A stretch of 64,000 bases of DNA from Acanthornis magna (taxonomy: Eukaryota > Chordata > Aves > Passeriformes > Acanthizidae): contig JAWUZG010000159.1 in the NCBI GenBank assembly GCA_036785705.1, forward strand, positions 1,984,001 to 2,048,000. The letters run 5' to 3'. This document shows positions 57,072 through 64,000 of the stretch, in pieces. Within the stretch, counting starts at the first letter, position 1; every line of letters starts with the position of its first letter. The position numbers and the translations under genes are program-made. Under the pieces are notes generated by a model, which had not been told where the DNA came from, made no database searches, and worked only from the letters and a program-made list of their open reading frames with translations.

Positions 57072-59661
57072 CCGTGGAGAGGGGCATCCTCAGGTGATGT
57101 GATGCTCAATCTCCTTTTTAAAGGACTCAGCCTAAGTGCACTGTGGGTCTGTAGTGTTTAATGTGACTATTTAGCACCCTAACAGCTGAACTCTTTCCAA
57201 ATTAGCTGAAAAGCAAGTGAGACAATTTTTAACGCTGCGCTGGTGGAGCTGCTCGTTTGTGCTAATCAAAAGGGAGTGATCAGCTTGAAAATGTCCCCTC
57301 TTAATTTAATTCATGGACTTCAAAAATAAGTTTCTTCAGATGCAGGTGCCTTGAGAACATCCGTTTTTAACCCATTTGAAGTGGTGAATTCCTCTCACTG
57401 GACTTAATTAGGGACAGGTATTAAAACAAATTGGGGAAGAAGACCTCAGAAGAAAAGTGATTTTATTAGGAGAGAACTGTAGGGCACTTTAATTAATGCC
57501 AGAACAGCTGTCCTTAAACTGTTTCTCTCTTATGAGCAGATTATCCCAGCAAAGGCTGAGAGGCTGTGGAAAACAAGAGCAAGTTCTGTTCAGAGATTCT
57601 GGTCCCCGCCTGCACTACAGTCACCAGAAATCACAGAGCATTTGCCTGGCCCTCCCTTGGATTGCAGCATTTCTCTGTTTTCTTACAGTATAGACTCATC
57701 CCAGTTTGTTTCTGAGCGAATTGCTTCTTCGTTCATGTTGCATATTCCCCAAACAGTCGTATTAGTGGTGGCAGCATGTCATTTTGATGGTGTTATGACA
57801 GTGTGACGCCAAACTGGTATTAACATAACATTTCTTTTTAAATCTTGTCTGGAAACATATTGTTCTCCCTTGCCAGTGCTTCTCTGTTTCTCTCACCCTT
57901 TGCCGTGGCTCTGGGTTGTCTTTTGGTTTCGCTCAGTTGTTGCAGGAGGGCCAAAACAGAACATGTACGGAGGAACTTTACTGATTGTTCAGGCGATGGG
58001 ACCAAAGGAAAAAAAGAATTAACATCTTTGTCCAAGGCTGTCCAGAATCCCAAGTCCTAAGCCCACATTTCTCTGGCTGGCACCCTCCTTTCTCTGATGC
58101 TTCGCCTTGCTCAGATTTATTGAGTTTAGATTTATGAAGTTCAGCTTTCAAGATTTCCCGTTGCTCCCACGGAATTATTTATATATCTTTGATTTTTCCT
58201 CCTACAAGCTGAGTTAAAAGGTGGACTCTGATGTCCCCAAATGGTGAAGTCAGTCTTAAATTCAGCAAACTGCACCAGGAGCTGGCAGGGAGCCCCAAGA
58301 CTGGAGGCTCAGCCTCCCTGTGTGACTGGAGCAGCAAAATTTGGGGGAATCTTCCCCCAAGCCCCCTCACCTCCCCAGAGGGGTGAATATGCTCTGCCCC
58401 AGGATGTCTTAGAGCACTGCTGGCTGCAGGATTTTCGTGACTCTCAGCCCATTAGTGATGAAGGGAGGATGGGAGGGGTCCTGTGACATGGGACAGCTCC
58501 CTGACAGTGTGCTGATGGGGTGAAACCCCTGCTTTCCTCTCCAGCAGCCACAGGCACCATCCCCACCACCCTGGATGTCTGAACCTCACCTCCTGCCCCT
58601 TGTCCCTGGTCCCTTCCTCACAGCAAACCTTTGCTCAGGTTGGATTTTTTGCCTATTTGTTTTCCCACCCCTCCTTCTGCTCCCTGACCTGACAGGCACT
58701 CCTTTTAGCAGGGTATTAATTATCACGGCAGTGCTGGGACTGGTAATTATCCCTCCCTTGTGCTTTCTGGGCTTCCCAGCACGGCTTGCAGTGAGGACAG
58801 GGTGAAACAGCTCAGCTGGCAAGGGGCTCATGGTGAGTGTCTCGGAGCTGTGGTAATTTTCCTGTGCCTGAGAGCAGCGAATGGGAGGATGAAGAAGAGG
58901 AAAGGGAGAAAATTTTCTCTTTGGAGTCAATAGAGAATGGAGGAGCTCAGCTTGTAGCCTTTAACCAGGGCATTTTTTCCCCAGAGTTTATAATGGAGAA
59001 GAAAAATAAGAGTAACTTCAGGCTGTCCACCAGGAGAGGGAGAAGGCCAGGAAGGCTCCAAGGAAATAATGATGTTTGTCAGTGCTGAGATACTCTGTTG
59101 TAACAAGAAGCATGAGGAAAAAATCAGAATAAAGATAAAAAGAGGGGTCATAGGGAGAAAATTTGCAGGATGTGGCTACACCTGTTCCTCTGTGGGTGTT
59201 TGTGTGGGGCAACTGCAGCAGGTTTGGTTTTTGGGGGTCACTCATGTTTCCTCACGGGGCTCATATGGGCTGAGCAGGCATTGGTTCTCTCGCTGGTATT
59301 AATTACCATGCTTGTGCCTGGTTTGCTCATTTAGGACCTTGCATTTCGCTGAACATTTTAGACTAAAAACTCTGTGTTTAGCTCCGACCCCTCACACCAG
59401 CACAGTAATTCTGTAACACCTCGCTGTATTTTGGTGCCAAAATTATCCATCTAGGGCTGATGCTCTGAAATGTTCATTATTCCAGTGCTGTCCTGGCCCA
59501 TGGGACCTGCCCTGGGAGGTGAGGGCCATGCTGAGCCCAGCGAGGAGGCACCACGTGGGATGGCAGAGCCAGAGAGCATCCAGGTGGGAGCCCGGATGCC
59601 TTCCAAGGCACAGTGCCACTGCCACTGCCAGAAATGCAACAGCTCTCTGACATCAATAGAG

Positions 59662-59678
59662 AAAAAAAAAAAAAAAAA
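59662..59678 (+). repeat. Poly(A) tract of 17 bases
   Basis: An uninterrupted A run in single-copy DNA. Confidence 0.85.
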
Positions 59679-62600
59679 TACTCCTCTCTGGCCAAAACTG
59701 TGAATTTTTCTTCAGCAAAATGACAACACTGTGCTAGTGAAAATTGCCTTTCGTTGCAGCAGGGAGGGGAAAGGGAGATAAAAATGAAATAAGCTGTGCT
59801 TTCCTTCCCTTTATGTCTTTTTTGCAGATCTGTAAGGGTTCTTTCTGTCTTTCCCCCCACCACAGTTTCCTGCAGCGGTGAGAAGTTTTATTACAATTTA
59901 TTGTGCACTTGTCTAGGAATTTAGGGGTCTTGAGCAAATCACACCCCAGCCTGGTGAGCACAGCTAATAGTTGGAGTAAGAGGCAGGGTGTGCTCTGAGC
60001 ACCTTTTATTTGAAACAGAGAAATCAGGTGTCTGAGGGAAAAGGGATGAAGACCCTTTCCCACGGCCACCCCCAAAAAATAAGTGCCAGGAGTAGAAATG
60101 AAAACCACATCTCCTCCCTCTGTGTGAAAACCTGTCTGGTGGGGGATTTTTCCCCAGTGTTAAGGGTTAATTGTAGCAATGGAGATGGAATGCTGAAGTC
60201 CTAAGCTAGAAAGCAACAGCTCACCCTGGCTGTTTCTCTGTCCCATGCTGGACTTTGGGACAAATGTCACATGAGGGACTCGAGGCCATGCACTGACCCA
60301 CTCACTGCCGAGGGACATTCCCACATGCAGTGTCTTGGAGGCTGTGGGATCAGACTCTGCGGCTTTTCCTGCTGTGGTTCAGAGCACAGGACATTCTTCA
60401 CTTGGGCATGTGAGGCTTGGAGGACTCTTATGCCACAGAGATGCTGTGAGAAGGTAAATCCCCACCCCATCCAGGCTGGCCACCTTGTCCCTGGGGAATT
60501 GGGCAGAGCTGTTCGCCCAACATTAAGAGGAGCAGACAAAAATATGGCCAAGGCAGAGTTATCCTGGAAAATTTCATCCCCAAACACATAAGCCTTTGCA
60601 GCAAGGGAACTCTGAACCCCTTCTCCTACGCAGTGGAGCCAGCCTGGGTTTTGGCCTTGGGGCTGAGGAAGAAATTCTTGGCTCTGAGCTCTGCCTGAGA
60701 CTCTCTACATAACTTTGGTCAAATCACCCAGAAGAGGATGGAGGAAGATTCAGTGCAGCAGCTCCTGTGGGTGGACAGCCCCAGATTTCCACGACCTTGA
60801 AGGAGTGGAGCAGGTGCAGCACCAAACTGGAGCTGCTGAGAGTTCCAAAATGGCTTCATCCTCCTGCTCCTCCTCCTCCTCCTCCTTCACGGCTGGTTTG
60901 GGCCAGCCACAGATAACAGGCAGTCTTCACTGGCTGCCACTTTTTTGGCTGCTCTGTCTCCAGCTCAGCAAAGACAGTCCAGAATATGATCCAGAATTGC
61001 CATGTGCCTCAATTTCCCCATCTGTTAAACGAGGATAAGCCTTGATTCCAGCTTTGGGCTGTCAGCGTTGTGCTGCCACGCAGAACCTGACGGAAAAGGG
61101 TTTTCTCAGTGAGTGGGATCAGCACCCTGGAGCTGAACAACTCCCCTGGTTGGGCATCCCCCATCCACGGTGGCTCTGCTGATTTAGGGCATGTGCTCAT
61201 CCTTCCTTCACGCCAGATAAGGAACTGGCTCAGGAAACCGCATCCATCCTGCATCTCGTGTGAAGGCAGATTGTTCACGGGCGGAGAAAATCTCCTGGAG
61301 AGTGAACCTTGTCAGCAAAAATGCAAATATTTAGAGACAAAGTGTTCATTACAGCAGAACTTGATTTCAGGGTCAACCCTTTTTGCAGCAAATTGTTAGC
61401 CAGCTAAAATGTTTATTGTCACCACACTCTGGCAGTTTTGACAGTACCTATCAAGTTGAGCTTGACAATATCTGCATACGGCTTCTCCAGCTTTCCCTCA
61501 CGCAGCCATGAAAGGGATATAAGACAGAATAAAACAGTCAACAGATAATTGGAGCTATCCCCTCCTTTGTGGAAAAGCCAGGGCTGCCATGGGCTGGGGA
61601 GATGTTTAGGCTGCTGGGGAGGTGGTGCTGTGGTACACAGAGAAATATCTTGGTGCTTTTATTTATTTCAGATGCAAAACTGCATGCATGGAACAATAAC
61701 CCCCCCTCAGTCTGGCAGTGCATCAACAGAAATCAGACTACAAAGGGACGGTATTTCCTTTGGTCTTTTTCTGTGTGAGCCACATGGCTTCCCAGGCCCC
61801 TCAGCAGGGAACCACCCAGATATTAGTGGAGTTTCTGTGATTCTTCTCCATCCCCATTTGTGTTCTCTTCTGCTCCCCTTAATGCCTGCGCAGGACTAAG
61901 GCCAGTGGCACCTGGGAAGAGGATCATCCTGCTGGCAAGCTCAGAGACCACAGCGATGAGCTCCCATCTCTGCACTGTGCTCCAAGACCGGGGAATGGAC
62001 GGGGCCAGCTCTGCCTCGCTGGTGAATGGGGGAAAGGGGAGGCAACAGCAGGAATTTTGGGAAAACAGGAACCAGTGTGAGATGCTGATCAAAACACCAA
62101 GGAGCGGACAAGGCAGCTGCAGCCACATGGCCTCTAATATAATTTTGGGGCTCTGATAGACAAAAGACAGCAGCTTTACAGCTCAAGGAGGGACTCTTTT
62201 TATCCTGCTTTTTGCTTCTCCATGCCTCTTCCCCCAGCTAATACTCAGGGATGGTGAGCCGGTCTGGAGCCGCTGTGAAGGGGTTTTGTTCCCTTGCTTG
62301 CTGGAGCTGAGTGAAGGCTGTTTCATCTCAACAGGCTGCTCCCAACACCCCTTAATTTGAGAACTCCTGCACGCAGGAAGCAATGGAGTTGAGTGACCTT
62401 GCTGAATCCCGGCCGCTGCAGCTGCCGGAGAACAGGGGAGGAAAAGAAAAGAGGGGAGGAGGAAGAGGCACTTTGCTGTCTCCCATTAAAGCCCCAAGAG
62501 GCTGAACATGAGAGAGCCGAAGTTTCAAATTGCCAGAACGTAATTCTGAAAGTCATTTTCCAAGCGCAGAGCTCTCCGCAATGTCACCTCTCATCTTCCA

Positions 62601-63640
62601 AGGTGGGGATTGAAGGGACAATAAAGCGCAGAATATTCTGCAAAGGCAGAGCTGCTAATTCAAAGAGGGAAGAGGTGCCAGTCCCCAAACGGGCTGTGTC
62701 ACACCCCTTTCTGCAGGAGAGCTGTGCAGTCTGATGCAGCCCTACAAGGGGCCCAGCTCCAGTTCCTTTCCCGAACCATATCCAGCCTGGATGCAGGATC
62801 CAGCTGGCTTATCCAGGGCCTTCTAAGAGTAAGGATCTCAAAAGAAGTCCCCCTATTCAACAGTTAGGTTTTTAATTTGACTCAGACTCCTAATTTTCAA
62901 TCCAATGGCCATGATAATGATTATTGTGATCACTATTTTCTCAGACCTCCCTGAGACCAGAAGAGAAAATGATGGATGTGTGGAAGAAAAGCTGCACTTT
63001 GATATTCATACACACCCTGCCCCAAGCCAGCAAAGTTGTCCCTCCCTGCTCTCTCTTCCAGCCCTCTGCCTGCAAAGAAATCTGGATTGAGGAGTTAGAT
63101 GTATTCAACAAAGGGTTTGGCCCAGAATCTTGTCCCAAAGAGTGAATTGTTCTCTTTTTCTGCACATTCTGCCCATCTTTATTCGAACTGCATCCCCCAC
63201 TATGTTCATAAAATTAAAAAATACCCAAATATTCAGGCATGTCCTGCTGTTTCAATTCTCCTTCAGCTAATATCATCTTTATCCCATCCTCCTTATTATT
63301 GGTGCCACCTGTCCCTCCAAGAGCACGGTTTCCCCCTTTCTCTTTCCCAAATTACTGGAGCCGAGACTGGGTCAGGCTTTCCCTCTTTTTGCAAATGCAG
63401 TTATTTGCCCACCCAGGTGAGGGTGCTGAGTTTTTACAATGACAATCAATTTTTTTCCAGGCAATCCCTTCTCTATCTCACTTTCAGAAATGACACTTTT
63501 CCTTCTCTTCCGGCCAGGGCTGGTCCATGGAAAGAGCTGGCCTTGTTTCAGCCTGGGGTGATGAGCAGGGGGTCACAAAACCCAGAGACAGCACTTTGCC
63601 CTCTAAGCCAATGGGGTAACAAAGTTCAGTGCTATCCCTG

Positions 63641-63641
<1 letters not shown>

Positions 63642-63687
<46 letters not shown>

Positions 63688-63697
63688 TATTATTATT
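63642..63697 (+). repeat. (TTA)n trinucleotide microsatellite
   Basis: About 18 units with one interruption (ACTATTA near 63,683). Confidence 0.95.
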
Positions 63698-64000
63698 TCC
63701 TGCTAACTATTTCCCTGCTTTTCCATCTGGGAGACCAATGAGAGTATTGCTCGCTGGCCTGGATCCAGTTTTCTCCAGCTGGGATCAGTTCAGTCCAATG
63801 TTGCCATCTGTCCTTTGAGGCAGAGGGACATCCTCTTCCATTTTGGATCTCTCCCAGAACCAATTCCCCCTTTCCCTTCCCCACTGCACCCTGGACTCCA
63901 TCAAAGGATCCAACAAGCTCTGTGTGACCATCATGAGTCTTGTGCATTTCTAAATTGACTCGGGCATGTGAGAGTCCAGCGACTGGACTCTTGGCTGTCC

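Larger units (their letters stand above)
54326..64000. other. Single-copy stretch to the window end, no gene recognised
   Basis: Contains only simple repeats (listed) and X-box-like motifs near 56,980-57,071. The 239-residue frame at 63,099-63,818 includes a translated TTA array and is not a gene. I see no transposon fragment that I can name here. Confidence 0.45.

Noticed and set aside
63099..63818. 239-residue plus-strand frame
   Set aside because: A long part is a translated TTA microsatellite (poly-leucine), and the rest has no recognisable domain.
1..64000. CRISPR arrays, bacterial operons, ribosome-binding sites or integrons
   Set aside because: The DNA is animal nuclear sequence. The tandem arrays lack alternating unique spacers and there are no prokaryotic gene arrangements.

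Overview
No host protein-coding exon, tRNA or rRNA could be supported in this window. It looks like nuclear DNA of a bird, most likely a songbird. The evidence is a set of CR1 LINE tails ending in the avian CR1 terminal repeat, several endogenous retrovirus LTRs of types abundant in songbirds, no mammalian SINEs, and long single-copy tracts between. The open frames spread over it are short, mutually overlapping and unlike any family I know, apart from remnants inside retroviral elements. The species and the neighbouring gene cannot be read from the sequence.

Positions 1,847-16,821 are a dense retroviral graveyard. It holds three almost identical solo LTRs of about 1.39 kb (1,847-3,239; 7,144-8,533; 13,850-15,239), each with its own perfect 5-bp target-site duplication, as for a class III (ERVL-like) element. 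It also holds a minus-strand class I, gammaretrovirus-like provirus (6,094-9,683). That provirus has one full LTR, an exact tRNA-His primer-binding site, broken gag, protease and reverse-transcriptase pieces, and a 4-bp duplication at both ends; its 3' half has been deleted. One 1.39-kb LTR sits inside it, and another sits inside an older LTR of about 440 bp (13,528-15,361). Two further LTRs of a fourth family lie in opposite orientation at 12,149-12,786 and 16,150-16,821.

Positions 17-64 kb are mostly single copy. They contain short CR1 fragments, one more probable LTR (28,070-28,387), two striking tandem repeats (120-bp units at 20,285-20,619; 40-bp palindromic units at 29,047-29,383) and several microsatellites and homopolymers. 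A series of low-repeat blocks rich in TAAT/ATTA cores, or locally CpG-dense, looks like conserved noncoding regulatory DNA (for example 31,300-31,530, 40,060-40,320, 46,680-47,540 and 52,560-53,300). That impression needs alignment to other birds to confirm.

The retroviral pieces do not act together as a functioning unit. They record layered insertion, LTR-LTR recombination and deletion. I did not find a new multi-gene system. The most informative observations are the provirus whose post-integration deletion can be read to the base, the near-identical solo LTRs with possible promoter and polyadenylation signals about 1 kb apart, and the palindromic tandem array.
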